Positions 15,965-27,197 of a stretch of 64,000 nt of DNA are shown piece by piece. The notes beneath the pieces are model-generated. The model did not search any database. It saw only the letters and a list, made by a program, of their open reading frames with translations, and had not been told where the DNA came from. The position numbers and the translations under genes are program-made. Where the stretch lies: contig NZ_JAGQBH010000009.1 of assembly GCF_024345535.1 (NCBI RefSeq), forward strand, positions 1-64,000, in the 5' to 3' direction. The DNA is from Cyanobium sp. N.Huapi 1H5 (GTDB lineage Bacteria > Cyanobacteriota > Cyanobacteriia > PCC-6307 > Cyanobiaceae). The first letter of the stretch is position 1; every line of letters starts with the position of its first letter.

Positions 15965-18922
15965 ATGGAGCGGGACAAGCCCCTGTTGCTGCTGGTGGAC
16001 GGCCACTCCCTGGCCTTCCGCAGCTTCTACGCCTTCGCCAAGGGCGGCGAGGGGGGACTGAGCACCAAGGACGGGGTGCCCACCAGCGTCACCTACGGCT
16101 TCCTCAAGGCCCTGCTCGACAACTGCAAGGGACTGGGGCCCCAGGGGGTGGTGATCGCCTTCGACACGGCCGAACCCACCTTCCGCCACGAGGCGGACGC
16201 CGCCTACAAGGCCCACCGCGAGGAAGCCCCGGAGCACTTCTTCGCCGATCTGGCCAACCTGCAGGCCATCCTCAGGGACTGCCTCGACCTGCCCCTGTCG
16301 ATGGCGCCGGGCTACGAGGCCGACGACGTGCTCGGCACCCTGGCCAACCGGGCGGCGGGCGAGGGCTGGCGGGTGCGGATCCTCTCCGGCGACCGCGACC
16401 TGTTCCAGCTGGTGGACGATGAGCGCGACATCGCCGTGCTCTACATGGGCGGCGGCCCCTACGCCAAGAACAGCGGGCCCACGGAGATCCGCCGCGCCCA
16501 GGTGATCGAGAAGCTGGGGGTGCCGCCGGAGGGGGTGGTGGACCTCAAGGCCCTCACCGGCGACAGCTCTGACAACATCCCCGGCGTGAAGGGGGTGGGG
16601 CCCAAGACTGCCCTCACCCTGCTCAAGGCCCACGGCGACCTGGACGGCATCTACGCCGCCCTCGACCAGCAGAAGGGGGCCCTGAAGACCAAGCTCGAGA
16701 CCGACCGGGAGAACGCCTTCCGCTCCCGGATGCTGGCGGAGATCCTGGTGCAGATCCCCCTGCCCGAGGAGCCCCGCCTGGCCCTGGGGCGGGTGGACAG
16801 CGAGGGGCTGGGGGCCCGCCTGGCCGAGCTGGAGCTGTTCAGCCTGGTGAAGCAGACCGAGGGCTTCGCCCGCCTGTTCTCTTCGGAGCCTCCCGAGCCC
16901 GCCACCGTCCCGCCTGCTCCCGTCATCCCCGCCGCCCCGGACGCCGGCGCCGCAGACGGCGACGCGCCTGTGGCCCCAGACACCACCGCCGCCCGGCAGG
17001 ACGGGGGGGATCCGGCCCTGCCCGCCCTGCGGCCGCAGCTGGTCACCACCCCGGAGGCCCTGGCCGCCCTGGTCGCGCGGCTGATGGGCTGCACCGATCC
17101 GGCGGCGCCGGTGGCCCTCGACACCGAGACCACCTCCCTCAATCCCTTCAAGGCGGAGCTGGTGGGGATCGGCCTCTGCTGGGGGGAGGGACTGGCGGAC
17201 CTGGCCTACGTGCCCATCGGTCACCACAGCCCACCGGCCCCCGACCTGCTCACCGCGGCGCCCCCGGCGCCGGAGCAGCTGCCCTTGGATGCGGTGCTGC
17301 TGGCCCTGGGGCCCTGGCTGGCCAGCGCCGGGCACCCCAAGGCGCTCCAGAACGCCAAGTACGACCGCCTGATCCTGCTGCGCCATGGGCTGCCCCTGGC
17401 CGGTGTGGTGATGGACACCCTGCTGGCGGACTACCTGCGGGATGCCAACGCCAAGCATGGCCTGGAGGCGATGGCGGCGCGGGAGTTCGGCCTCCAGCCG
17501 ACGACCTACGGCGACCTGGTCGCCAAGGGGCAGAGCTTCGCGGACGTGCCGATCGAGGCCGCGGCCCTCTACTGCGCCATGGACGTGCACCTCACCCGGC
17601 GCCTGGGCGCCGTGCTGGCGGAGCAGCTGGCGGCGATGGGGCCCCAGCTGCCCCTGCTGCTGCAGCAGGTGGAGCTGCCCCTGGAGCCGGTGCTGGCCCA
17701 GATGGAGGCCACCGGCATCCGCATCGACGTGCCCTACCTGAAGGAGCTGGCCGAGGAGCTCAGCACCACCCTGGCCCGGCTGGAGCAGGAGGCCCAGACG
17801 GCGGCGGGGGTGGACTTCAACCTGGCCTCCCCCAAACAGCTCGGGGAGCTGCTGTTCGACACCCTGGGGCTCGACCGCAAGAAGTCGCGGCGCACCAAGA
17901 CCGGCTGGAGCACCGACGCGGCGGTGCTGGAGAAGCTGGAGGACGACCATCCGGTGGTGAAGCTGGTGCTGGAGCACCGCACCCTCAGCAAGCTGCTGAG
18001 CACCTACGTGGAGGCGCTGCCGGCCCTGGTGGAACCCGAGACCGGGCGGGTGCACACCGATTTCAACCAGGCGGTGACCGCCACCGGGCGCCTGTCGAGC
18101 AGCAACCCCAACCTGCAGAACATCCCCATCCGCACCGAGTTCAGCCGCCGCATCCGCAAGGCCTTCCTGCCCCAGGAGGGCTGGCGGATGATCAGCGCCG
18201 ACTACTCCCAGATCGAGCTGCGCATCCTCACCCACCTCTCGGGCGAGCCGGTGCTGGTGCAGGCCTACAACGAAGGCGATGACGTCCACGCCCTCACCGC
18301 CCGGCTGCTGCTCGAGACCGACACGGTGACACCGGAGGAGCGGCGGCTGGGCAAGACGATCAACTTCGGGGTGATCTATGGCATGGGGGCCCAGCGGCTG
18401 GCCCGCGAAACCGGCATGGGCCAGGCCCGGGCCAAGGAGTTCCTGAGCCTCTACAAGCAGCGCTACCCGAAGGTGTTCCTCTTCCTGGAGCTGCAGGAGC
18501 GGCTGGCCCTCAGCCGCGGCTACGTGGAGACGATCCTGGGGCGGCGGCGGCCGTTCCAGTTCGATCCCGGCGGCCTGGGCCGGCTGCTGGGCAAGGATCC
18601 GCTGGAGATCGACCTGGAGGTGGCCCGCCGCGGCGGCATGGAGGCCCAGCAACTGCGGGCCGCCGCCAATGCCCCGATCCAGGGCTCCAGCGCCGACATC
18701 ATCAAGCTGGCCATGGTGAGCCTGCAACGGGCGCTCAGCGAAGCCGGCCTGCCGGCCCGCCTGCTGCTGCAGGTGCACGACGAACTGGTGCTGGAGGCGG
18801 CGCCGGAGGCCCTCGAGGAGGTGCGGGAGCTCACCCGCCGCACCATGGAGCAGGCGGTGCAGCTGCTGGTGCCCCTGGCGGTGGACACCGGCGTCGGCCC
18901 CAACTGGATGGAGGCGAAATAG
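15965..18922 (+). CDS. polA: DNA polymerase I
   Basis: 985 residues. Domains in order: 5'-3' flap exonuclease (about 1-290; LLLVDGHSLAFRS, YEADDVLGT, SSDNIPGVKGVGPKTA), a Pro/Ala linker (~310-360), 3'-5' exonuclease (~375-560) and polymerase (~600-985). The proofreading residues are present (LDTETTS, NAKYDRL, YCAMDVH), as are polymerase motifs A (DYSQIELR), B (RRLGKTINFGVIYG) and C (QVHDEL). It fills gaps and removes primers during replication and repair. An in-frame start at 15932 would add 11 residues. Confidence 0.97.
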   Translation: MERDKPLLLLVDGHSLAFRSFYAFAKGGEGGLSTKDGVPTSVTYGFLKALLDNCKGLGPQGVVIAFDTAEPTFRHEADAAYKAHREEAPEHFFADLANLQAILRDCLDLPLSMAPGYEADDVLGTLANRAAGEGWRVRILSGDRDLFQLVDDERDIAVLYMGGGPYAKNSGPTEIRRAQVIEKLGVPPEGVVDLKALTGDSSDNIPGVKGVGPKTALTLLKAHGDLDGIYAALDQQKGALKTKLETDRENAFRSRMLAEILVQIPLPEEPRLALGRVDSEGLGARLAELELFSLVKQTEGFARLFSSEPPEPATVPPAPVIPAAPDAGAADGDAPVAPDTTAARQDGGDPALPALRPQLVTTPEALAALVARLMGCTDPAAPVALDTETTSLNPFKAELVGIGLCWGEGLADLAYVPIGHHSPPAPDLLTAAPPAPEQLPLDAVLLALGPWLASAGHPKALQNAKYDRLILLRHGLPLAGVVMDTLLADYLRDANAKHGLEAMAAREFGLQPTTYGDLVAKGQSFADVPIEAAALYCAMDVHLTRRLGAVLAEQLAAMGPQLPLLLQQVELPLEPVLAQMEATGIRIDVPYLKELAEELSTTLARLEQEAQTAAGVDFNLASPKQLGELLFDTLGLDRKKSRRTKTGWSTDAAVLEKLEDDHPVVKLVLEHRTLSKLLSTYVEALPALVEPETGRVHTDFNQAVTATGRLSSSNPNLQNIPIRTEFSRRIRKAFLPQEGWRMISADYSQIELRILTHLSGEPVLVQAYNEGDDVHALTARLLLETDTVTPEERRLGKTINFGVIYGMGAQRLARETGMGQARAKEFLSLYKQRYPKVFLFLELQERLALSRGYVETILGRRRPFQFDPGGLGRLLGKDPLEIDLEVARRGGMEAQQLRAAANAPIQGSSADIIKLAMVSLQRALSEAGLPARLLLQVHDELVLEAAPEALEEVRELTRRTMEQAVQLLVPLAVDTGVGPNWMEAK

Positions 18923-18965
18923 CCACGCGAAGGTAGGCTGCGCGCGAGCTTTGCCTCCGCCATCG

Positions 18966-19865
18966 ATGCCTGAACCGGTGCGGGTGCTGCTGACCGGCCG
19001 CCACGGCCAGCTCGGACAGGCCCTGCTGGCCAGCGTCCCCGCCGGCATCGACCTGATCGCGACGGGACGGGATGATCTGGATCTGGCCGATCCGGCCGCC
19101 TGCCGCGCCGCGGTGCACCGCCACCGGCCCGACTGGGTGCTGAACGCCGGCGCCTACACCGCCGTCGACCGGGCCGAGAGCGAACCGGAGCTGGCCGAAG
19201 CGGTCAACGCCGGCGCCCCCGGGGCCTTCGCCGAGGCCCTGGCCGAGTCCGGCGGCCGGCTGCTGCAGGTGAGCACCGATTTCGTCTTCGACGGGGAGCA
19301 GGGCCATCCCTACGCCCCGGAGCAGGCCCTGGCCCCCCTGGGCGTCTACGGCGCCACCAAGGCCGAGGGGGAGCGGCGGGCGGCGGCCGCCCTGGGCGCC
19401 GATCGCCTCTGCCTGCTGCGCACCAGCTGGGTGTACGGGCCGGTGGGGGCCAACTTCTGCCTCACCATGCTGCGGCTGCACCGGGCGAGAGCCGCTGCCG
19501 GCGAGCCCCTCAAGGTGGTGGCCGACCAGGTGGGCTGCCCCACGGCCACCGCCGGCCTGGCAGAGGCCTGCTGGCGGGTGATCGGCCGGGGGGTGAGCGG
19601 GCGCCACCACTGGAGCGACTGCGGTGCCGCCAGCTGGTACGACTTCGCCGTGGCCATCGGCTTGCTGGCGGCGGCGCGGGGGCTGATCGACACCCCGGCC
19701 CGGGTGCTGCCGATCACCGCCGCCGACTACCCCACCCCGGCCCGGCGCCCCTCCTATTCCCTGCTGGATGGCACCACCACCCGGCACGCCCTGGACCTGG
19801 AGGGGCAACACTGGCAGGCCGCCCTCGCCGAGGTGCTGGCGCGGATTCCCCTGCCCCAGGCCTGA
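18966..19865 (+). CDS. rfbD: dTDP-4-dehydrorhamnose reductase
   Basis: 299 residues. It reduces dTDP-4-dehydrorhamnose to dTDP-L-rhamnose, the last step in making this sugar donor. The Rossmann loop is TGRHGQLGQAL, with the substrate segments NAGAYTAVDRAE and STDFVFDGEQ and the catalytic YGATKAEGE. A TTG at 18951 is an alternative start; the ATG at 18966 is preferred. It is followed by the 4,6-dehydratase gene (29-bp gap); the partner genes for RmlA and RmlC are not in the window. Confidence 0.93.
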   Translation: MPEPVRVLLTGRHGQLGQALLASVPAGIDLIATGRDDLDLADPAACRAAVHRHRPDWVLNAGAYTAVDRAESEPELAEAVNAGAPGAFAEALAESGGRLLQVSTDFVFDGEQGHPYAPEQALAPLGVYGATKAEGERRAAAALGADRLCLLRTSWVYGPVGANFCLTMLRLHRARAAAGEPLKVVADQVGCPTATAGLAEACWRVIGRGVSGRHHWSDCGAASWYDFAVAIGLLAAARGLIDTPARVLPITAADYPTPARRPSYSLLDGTTTRHALDLEGQHWQAALAEVLARIPLPQA

Positions 19866-19894
19866 ACACCCCGACCCCGTCTCGCCCCACACCG

Positions 19895-21054
19895 ATGGAT
19901 CCCTACCCCTCCCTCGACCTGCCGCTGCTGCTTGCGGGCCGTCGCCGCATCCTGGTGACCGGCGGCGCGGGCTTCATCGGCGGGGCGCTGGTGCGGCGGC
20001 TGCTGCAGGACAGCACCGCGACGGTGTTCAACCTCGACAAGATGGGCTACGCCAGCGACCTGCTGGGCATCTACAACACGATGGCGGCGCTGGGGCCGGC
20101 GGCGGAGCGGGCCGACGGGCCGCGGCACCGGCTGCTGCAGGTGGACCTGGCCGACGGGGAGGCCACAGCCGCCGCGGTGCGGCAGGCCGATCCGGACCTG
20201 GTGCTGCACCTGGCCGCCGAAAGCCACGTCGACCGCTCGATCGACGATCCGGGCGCCTTCCTGGTCAGCAACGTGATGGGGACCTACCACCTGCTGCAGG
20301 CGGTGCGGGCCCACTGGGAGGGGCTGCCGGCGGAGCGGCGGGAGCTGTTCCGCTTCCACCACATCAGCACCGATGAGGTGTTCGGCTCCCTGGGGGCCAC
20401 GGGCCGGTTCTCCGAGACCACCCCCTACGACCCCCGCAGCCCCTACTCCGCCAGCAAGGCGGGCAGCGACCACCTGGTCCAGGCCTGGCACCACACCTTC
20501 GGGCTGCCGGTGGTGCTGACCAACTGCAGCAACAACTACGGGCCCTGGCAGTTTCCCGAGAAGCTGATCCCGGTGGTGATCCTCAAGGCCGCCGCCGGCG
20601 AGCCGATCCCCCTCTACGGCGACGGGGCCAACGTGCGCGACTGGCTCTATGTGGAGGACCACGTCGAGGCCCTGCTGCTGGCCGCCACCAGTGGTGAGGT
20701 GGGCCGCAGCTACTGCGTCGGCGGCCATGGTGAGCGCACCAACAAGGAAGTGGTGCAGGCCATCTGCTCCCTGCTCGACGAGCTGCGGCCCGACGGTGCC
20801 CCCCACGCCGGCCTGATCACTCCGGTGGCCGACCGGCCCGGCCACGACCGGCGCTATGCCATCGACCCCGAGCGGATCAGCACCGAACTGGGCTGGCAGC
20901 CCCGCCACGACTTCCAGCAGGGCCTGAGGGAAACGGTGCAGTGGTACCTGGAGCACGACGACTGGTGCGCCAACGTGCGCAGCCGGGCCGGCTACGGCGG
21001 CGGCCGCCTGGGCCAGGCGGGTGCTGGCGCGGGAGCCGTGGCGGGAGCGGGCCG

Positions 21055-21058
<4 letters not shown>
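19895..21058 (+). CDS. rfbB: dTDP-glucose 4,6-dehydratase
   Basis: 387 residues. It converts dTDP-glucose to the 4-keto-6-deoxy sugar feeding rhamnose synthesis. Visible are [27 protein letters not shown], the catalytic [10 protein letters not shown] and [12 protein letters not shown], and [17 protein letters not shown]. It follows rfbD by 29 bp. The C-terminus has a ~20-residue Gly/Ala-rich tail not needed by the fold. The stop codon overlaps the TTG start of cysS. Confidence 0.94.
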
Positions 21059-22551
<1,493 letters not shown>

Positions 22552-22555
22552 GCCG

Positions 22556-23836
22556 ATGGCCAGCGTCTCGGTGGTGATCCAGTTCTTCGAGGACTTCGAT
22601 TTCATCGAGCGGGTGGTGGAGCGGCTGGACTGGGTCGACGAGATCGTGGTGAACGACGGGCCGTTCCAGTTCACCCGCGAGCTGCTCGAACCGCTTGTGG
22701 GCCGGGATCTGGAGCAGCCCAGCCCCCGGGCCGCCGGGCTGTTCGCCGGGCTCGCCCGGCGGCTGGGGGTGCCGATCCACTACCACCACGGCGTGTTCGC
22801 CGGCGAGCGGGAAAAGCGGATCCACGGCTACGGGCTGACGGGCGGCGACGTGGTGCTGTCGGTGGATGCCGATGAGCTGCTGCTTCTGGATCGGGCGGCG
22901 GTGGAGCGTTTCTGGGCCAGCCCGGCGGTGGTGGCCAGCTTCGACTGCGTCAATTTCACCTACCTGAATCTGGTGTGCGGCAAGCCGGGCAGCCCGCTGG
23001 TGGCCCGCAAACCGTTCGCCTTCAAGCGCGGGGCGATCACGGCCGAGCGCCACCTCGACTACCTCTGGCTGGTGGGGGTGGAGCAGGCGGCGGTGGCCAG
23101 CACGGACTTCCTGCCGGAGGCCCTCTGCGGCGGCGCCCACCTCACCACCGTGCGCAGCGCCTATGGGGCCAGCATCAAGTTCGGCTTCTACAACTGCCTC
23201 TACTTCCACCTGCACGGCGGCGAGGGTCTGCAGGGCAGCTTCCAGGCGGCGCGGCAGTTCTTCGCCCAGGGAACCTTCGACGCCCAGACCCAGGCACAGG
23301 TGTACGGGCGGGCGATGGCCGATGCGATCGGCTTTCCTGACCAGCAGTTCTTCCGCGCCGCCAACCCCGCCCGGGTGCCCGAGGCGATCCGCCATCTGGC
23401 GGAGGAGGTCTGTGGACCCCACAACCACGGGCTGCCCCACCGGCGCCTGGGCGGCCGGCTCGTGCCGGGAGTTCCCCTCTATGCCCTGCTGGAGCCGGGA
23501 AGCGGCTGGCGCGTGTCGTTCTCCATCGCCGGCGAGGCACGGCTGCGCGTGTTCCCACTGGTGCTGGACGGTCCACCGCTGGACCTGGGGCGCGCCGCCA
23601 TGGAGCAGCGCTGGACGGCAGAGGCGCTGAAGCCCCACGCCCTGCCGATGGAGGCGCCGCAGGAGGGCCTGGCGGGCGAGCGGATCGGTGATCTGGTGGA
23701 GCTGGTGCTGTGGAGCGGCGCCGAAGTGGTGGCGGCCTGGGCACGGGCGTCACTGGCACCCCAGTTCAGCCTGCAGGTGGTGGATGCAAGCCCTGGCGCA
23801 CCATCAAAGGCGACAGTCACAACAGCCGGGAGCTGA
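22556..23836 (+). CDS. Glycosyltransferase, GT2-like (GT-A fold)
   Basis: 426 residues opening with SVSVVIQFFEDFDFI and WVDEIVVNDGPF, the nucleotide-sugar-binding half of a GT-A fold, and a VDADELLLLD acidic motif (~104) that would hold the metal. There is no membrane segment, so it is probably cytoplasmic. The C-terminal ~120 residues are beta-rich and carry no known motif. It starts 4 bp after cysS, and its end faces the next gene tail to tail (1 bp apart). Sugar and acceptor are unknown. Confidence 0.75.
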   Translation: MASVSVVIQFFEDFDFIERVVERLDWVDEIVVNDGPFQFTRELLEPLVGRDLEQPSPRAAGLFAGLARRLGVPIHYHHGVFAGEREKRIHGYGLTGGDVVLSVDADELLLLDRAAVERFWASPAVVASFDCVNFTYLNLVCGKPGSPLVARKPFAFKRGAITAERHLDYLWLVGVEQAAVASTDFLPEALCGGAHLTTVRSAYGASIKFGFYNCLYFHLHGGEGLQGSFQAARQFFAQGTFDAQTQAQVYGRAMADAIGFPDQQFFRAANPARVPEAIRHLAEEVCGPHNHGLPHRRLGGRLVPGVPLYALLEPGSGWRVSFSIAGEARLRVFPLVLDGPPLDLGRAAMEQRWTAEALKPHALPMEAPQEGLAGERIGDLVELVLWSGAEVVAAWARASLAPQFSLQVVDASPGAPSKATVTTAGS

Positions 23837-23837
23837 A

Positions 23838-24413
23838 TCAGCCGCGTCCTGTCTCAGGTGCACCCACAAGGCCCTGGATCACCTGCTCAAGACGACTGCT
23901 GCTGCAGTGTTTATCGAAGGGCTGATCAAGAACCAGATTGGAATAGCGCAAGCATGATTCCTGGACCTGGTCCAGGGACAACTGGGCCTCATTCCCTCTG
24001 GCACGCTCGAGGATGTTGCGATGGATCTTCTCAGGTGAGGGGTCGAGCCAGAGAAAGGACTCCCTGGACATGTCAACACCAGCCATGGCGAGGCTGGCGC
24101 GCAAGGCAGCTCGCCACTGCTCCCAGACCAGAATGGTGCCTTCAATGATGATGGGCCCCTGGAAGGAGAGGCAGATGGAGTGCGATTGAAGAAACGAATA
24201 ATGCAGGGCCTCGATCGCCGATGTGTGCTGCAGCAGCGCCTGCCAAAGCCCCCAGTCCCCTGCGGATCCGGGCTTGCAGAACGGGCAGAGCCGCATGGCC
24301 GCAATCAGGGCAAGCTGGTCGGTATGGATGACATGGGCGATTCTGGCCAGGCGCAGGGCCAGGCTGGTCTTGCCTGAGCCAGAGGCACCGATGATGTAAA
24401 CGATGTGGTTCAT
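23838..24413 (-). CDS. P-loop kinase/ATPase-like protein of unknown function
   Basis: 191 residues from the ATG at 24413: HIVYIIGASGSGKTSLALRL is a Walker A loop at the N-terminus, followed by DQLALIAAM, FQGPIIIEGTILVWEQW and FLWLDPSPEKIHRNILERARGNE, a layout like AAA-type or nucleoside-kinase folds. A small adenylate-type phosphate transferase acting on a sugar is possible but not shown. It begins the AT-richer glycan region. The frame extends upstream to 24662 through hydrophobic codons; I do not think that part is real. Confidence 0.6.
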   Translation of the reverse strand: MNHIVYIIGASGSGKTSLALRLARIAHVIHTDQLALIAAMRLCPFCKPGSAGDWGLWQALLQHTSAIEALHYSFLQSHSICLSFQGPIIIEGTILVWEQWRAALRASLAMAGVDMSRESFLWLDPSPEKIHRNILERARGNEAQLSLDQVQESCLRYSNLVLDQPFDKHCSSSRLEQVIQGLVGAPETGRG

Positions 24414-24929
24414 CCTCTTGGCTGGAATGATTCCATGCGGGCCTGGAGATGCCAGTGAGAAGGGCGTGGGAGCGGAACGCGATCCGCTGATCACTGGAAA
24501 GAGGAACAAATACAGGATGAGGATGCCGCAGCCGAGCGGAAACTCCAGCAGAACCGCAAGAGCAAACACGATCGCGCCGGGAACGAACCTTGTGCCGAAG
24601 AGAAGAGGAGGTCCGCAGAAGCGCCCTGGGCCTGATGCAAACGTGCCACGGCGGGCATTCAAAGATTATGGGGAGGTTAACAGCCGCCCATGGCCTTCCG
24701 GGGATTCGATCTTGACGAAACTGGCAAGTCTGCACGACGCGCCCGAGGGAACCCCAGACAGCAAGGAACACATCGACCGAAGTGGCAGCCGGGTAGAGAC
24801 ATGCCCCTGCAGTCCTTCAGGCCTGCCGGATGAGCGGAAAGGCCTCGCCGAAGTTAAACGCAGACGGTCATCATCCCATCAGCAGCCAAGCCGAACACTG
24901 CGCTGGCCGAGCCGATGGATGGCTCAGAA
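24414..24929. other. Intergenic stretch without a clear gene
   Basis: About 515 bp between two minus-strand genes. Reading frames on both strands are short or unlike protein. The minus-strand frame continuing from 24413 to 24662 would encode a hydrophobic patch, but lacks family pattern. No terminator, tRNA or repeat was seen. Composition is more AT-rich than the core genes. Confidence 0.45.
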
Positions 24930-26228
24930 CTAGATTTTGCAGGCAGGAAGGCTGAGCCGTCCAGAATACCTGGCCGTCGCCAGGCAGTAGGATTCAAACA
25001 TCTCTTCAGCCACAATGAAGCCCCTTTGCTGCATGTCCGCATAGGCCGTTCTCCAGTGGAGGGCGTAGTGCTGACCTAACGTCGTTGCATTGACGGCCTG
25101 ACCACCGTTGAGAATCTTGGATGCCACATGCCTGGGACTGCGATACTTGAAATGAATGATGCGAGCCCCGACCTCGCAGGCCACAAAGATCTTGTCACGG
25201 GAAAGATCACCATGGGCCAACACATGGTTGCCCATGGTGAGTCCCGAAACAAAACGGGGGTTGAAGGCATTTTTGGTGACAATCTGACCTGAGCAGGCCT
25301 CAACGACATCAATGGCTCCATAGACATCCTGTCTCTCGTCGTAGTGGACGAGCGAGCTGCTCGCTGCATTGCACAGGTGAAAGACAACAACCTCCGACTC
25401 TTTCTCGATCATTCGGTCCACCAGCCATCGAAATCCGACCCCTGGCGGAAGATCAACAAACTCGTCAGCATCAAGCGGGAAGATCAGCCTCAACTCGTCA
25501 CCGGCACAGCCGAAGCAGTCCCTTGCCAGACGGCAAAGGCCCTGAGTCTTCTTGGCCTGGTAATAGCCTTCGATGGGATCCTGCACGAGAAGCACCGTAC
25601 AGTCTGTGTGCAGCCTGGCGAACCTGGAGACAACCGAAGCCGTGCCGTCCCTGGAAAGATTATCCATCACGGCAAACTTGCGACACCCTAAATGATAGTG
25701 ATGCAATAGGTTGGCCATCATTACATCAGCCTCATCGCGCACCATCATGCAGATAGCGAGATCGTCAACAGGCTCAAGGGGCGCGTCGTCTGAAGGCGTG
25801 GGCCTCCTGAAGTTGCGATCAATGCTCAGATGTGACTGGTGAATCCTGAGGCGAGCCTCGGCATAAAGAACAGCGGCTCTGGTCGGAATATGTGAAATAA
25901 ACTGCTCAGGGCAGGAGCCAATTTCCTGCGCCGCAGACGGGATGTCTTCGCGCCTCAGAAAGAAGAGATAAGCCAGCATGTATGGATTGTGCGCCCTGGG
26001 AAATCGCTGCTTGAACTCGTTGACGCTGGAAAGAAACTCTTCGTCGCGACCCTGCCGATCGAGGAGTTCACACAACTTGGCCAGAAAGAGTCTGGTGGGC
26101 ACAAATCCTGGAGTCTGGGCAAGACCAGAGAGCGTCCGCTCAGCAGCTTCCAGTTGGCCGTTCTTCAGCATGTTGCCGGCTTCATCCAAGCTGGCAGCCT
26201 GCTCACCCGTCAGGTTTGCCATGAACAA
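24930..26228 (-). CDS. TPR-like + glycosyltransferase (GT2/GT92-like) fusion
   Basis: 432 residues. The first ~130 are helical repeats (GNMLKNGQLEAAERTL, PTRLFLAKLCELLDR) like TPRs. From about 155 comes a transferase core: VDDLAICMMVRDEADVM, HYHLGCRKFAVMDNLSRDGT and FPLDADEFVDL, whose DADE is a metal-binding DXD-type motif; RDEAD/N-type openings mark the family. It is cytoplasmic by lack of membrane segments. Sugar and acceptor are unknown. It lies alone between two ~125-515 bp spacers, separate from the coupled run to its right. Confidence 0.7.
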   Translation of the reverse strand: MFMANLTGEQAASLDEAGNMLKNGQLEAAERTLSGLAQTPGFVPTRLFLAKLCELLDRQGRDEEFLSSVNEFKQRFPRAHNPYMLAYLFFLRREDIPSAAQEIGSCPEQFISHIPTRAAVLYAEARLRIHQSHLSIDRNFRRPTPSDDAPLEPVDDLAICMMVRDEADVMMANLLHHYHLGCRKFAVMDNLSRDGTASVVSRFARLHTDCTVLLVQDPIEGYYQAKKTQGLCRLARDCFGCAGDELRLIFPLDADEFVDLPPGVGFRWLVDRMIEKESEVVVFHLCNAASSSLVHYDERQDVYGAIDVVEACSGQIVTKNAFNPRFVSGLTMGNHVLAHGDLSRDKIFVACEVGARIIHFKYRSPRHVASKILNGGQAVNATTLGQHYALHWRTAYADMQQRGFIVAEEMFESYCLATARYSGRLSLPACKI

Positions 26229-26354
26229 GTTGATGTCGAGCTACCGGAGGGTAGGATTGTATAGTTTTATTGTCAAGTCACGGGTGATCAGGGGTGATGG
26301 CAATCACGTGAAGCGAAGAAATCCTGCGAAATCGCATACGATTGGCAACTTTAT

Positions 26355-27197
26355 CTACAGCTCAATTCCCCAATCCGCACAGACCGGAGCACAGATCTCA
26401 CGGAATTGCTGAGCCTGAGCATCAGGAAGACGGGCCTGACGCAGTGTTTTGTATGAGGGTCTTTCTATGGAGGCTGTCAGTACATCCTCTCGAGACTGAC
26501 TACAGAGGGCAATCCCTTCGGCCACCACGCTATCCGGCAGGCCAAGGAAGTCAAAGAGCTGGGTCACCGTCGCAGCGGGGTCAGAGCGAAGCTGCAATTG
26601 GGAGACAACATGGGTATCCGATGCATAAGGAGAAGCAAGAAGCTGCTCAATACCTCGCATCGCGGACACCCAGCCCGTGGCCACTTCAACAGGATCAGTG
26701 GCAGGGCGATCACCGTCACGGCCGCCGAACTTCAATGATGCAGACTCGTAGACCTCCACCGGACTCCTGACACAGGCGATGAAGACAGCATCGGGGAAGA
26801 CGTCCTTGACGACCCCCCAACCATGGCAGGCCACAGCACCGGGGGTTTTATCAATGAACTGGTCACTCCCGTAGGTCCTTAGATAAAATTCCCGAAAGAA
26901 CCTTGTATTGACATCCTTCAGTTCGTCAAGGTCAAGGAGCTTGACGAGCTCCTTACCCGTGAAGTCGGTGCGCCGGCGATAAAGATTGACCTGATGATGA
27001 ATTTCCTGCAGCAGGGTCAGCGTATGGGCCTCACCGTGCGAGGGCAGCCTGGTGAACGTTGCAATCAGTTTTCCAACGAATGATGTCCCTGATCTCGGGT
27101 AGCCAATGATGAAGATGGGGGCTTTCATGGATGCTGGGCGATCTACGGTGAAGGATGGCAAAGGGATGGCCTGCAGAGGCCTGGAACGATCACTCAT
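26355..27197 (-). CDS. Sulfotransferase family protein
   Basis: 280 residues. PIFIIGYPRSGTSFVGKL is the PAPS 5'-phosphosulfate loop and FIACVRSPVEVYESA the 3'-phosphate motif; a later QLQLRSDPAATVTQLFDFLG is the usual C-terminal segment. It should transfer sulfate from PAPS to a sugar or lipid. Its ATG overlaps the upstream stop by 4 nt, so it is the last gene of a coupled run of glycan genes. The acceptor is unknown; a sulfated surface glycan is the simplest inference. Confidence 0.85.
   Translation of the reverse strand: MSDRSRPLQAIPLPSFTVDRPASMKAPIFIIGYPRSGTSFVGKLIATFTRLPSHGEAHTLTLLQEIHHQVNLYRRRTDFTGKELVKLLDLDELKDVNTRFFREFYLRTYGSDQFIDKTPGAVACHGWGVVKDVFPDAVFIACVRSPVEVYESASLKFGGRDGDRPATDPVEVATGWVSAMRGIEQLLASPYASDTHVVSQLQLRSDPAATVTQLFDFLGLPDSVVAEGIALCSQSREDVLTASIERPSYKTLRQARLPDAQAQQFREICAPVCADWGIEL

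Noticed and set aside
15899-19048. Minus-strand open frame of ~1049 codons opposite polA
   Set aside because: It mirrors the high-GC third positions of polA and rfbD, is full of His, Gln and Gly, and shows no family motif.
24403-24933. Plus-strand open frame of 176 codons in the gap before the TPR-glycosyltransferase gene
   Set aside because: No family pattern, no ribosome site and mixed composition; more likely non-coding.
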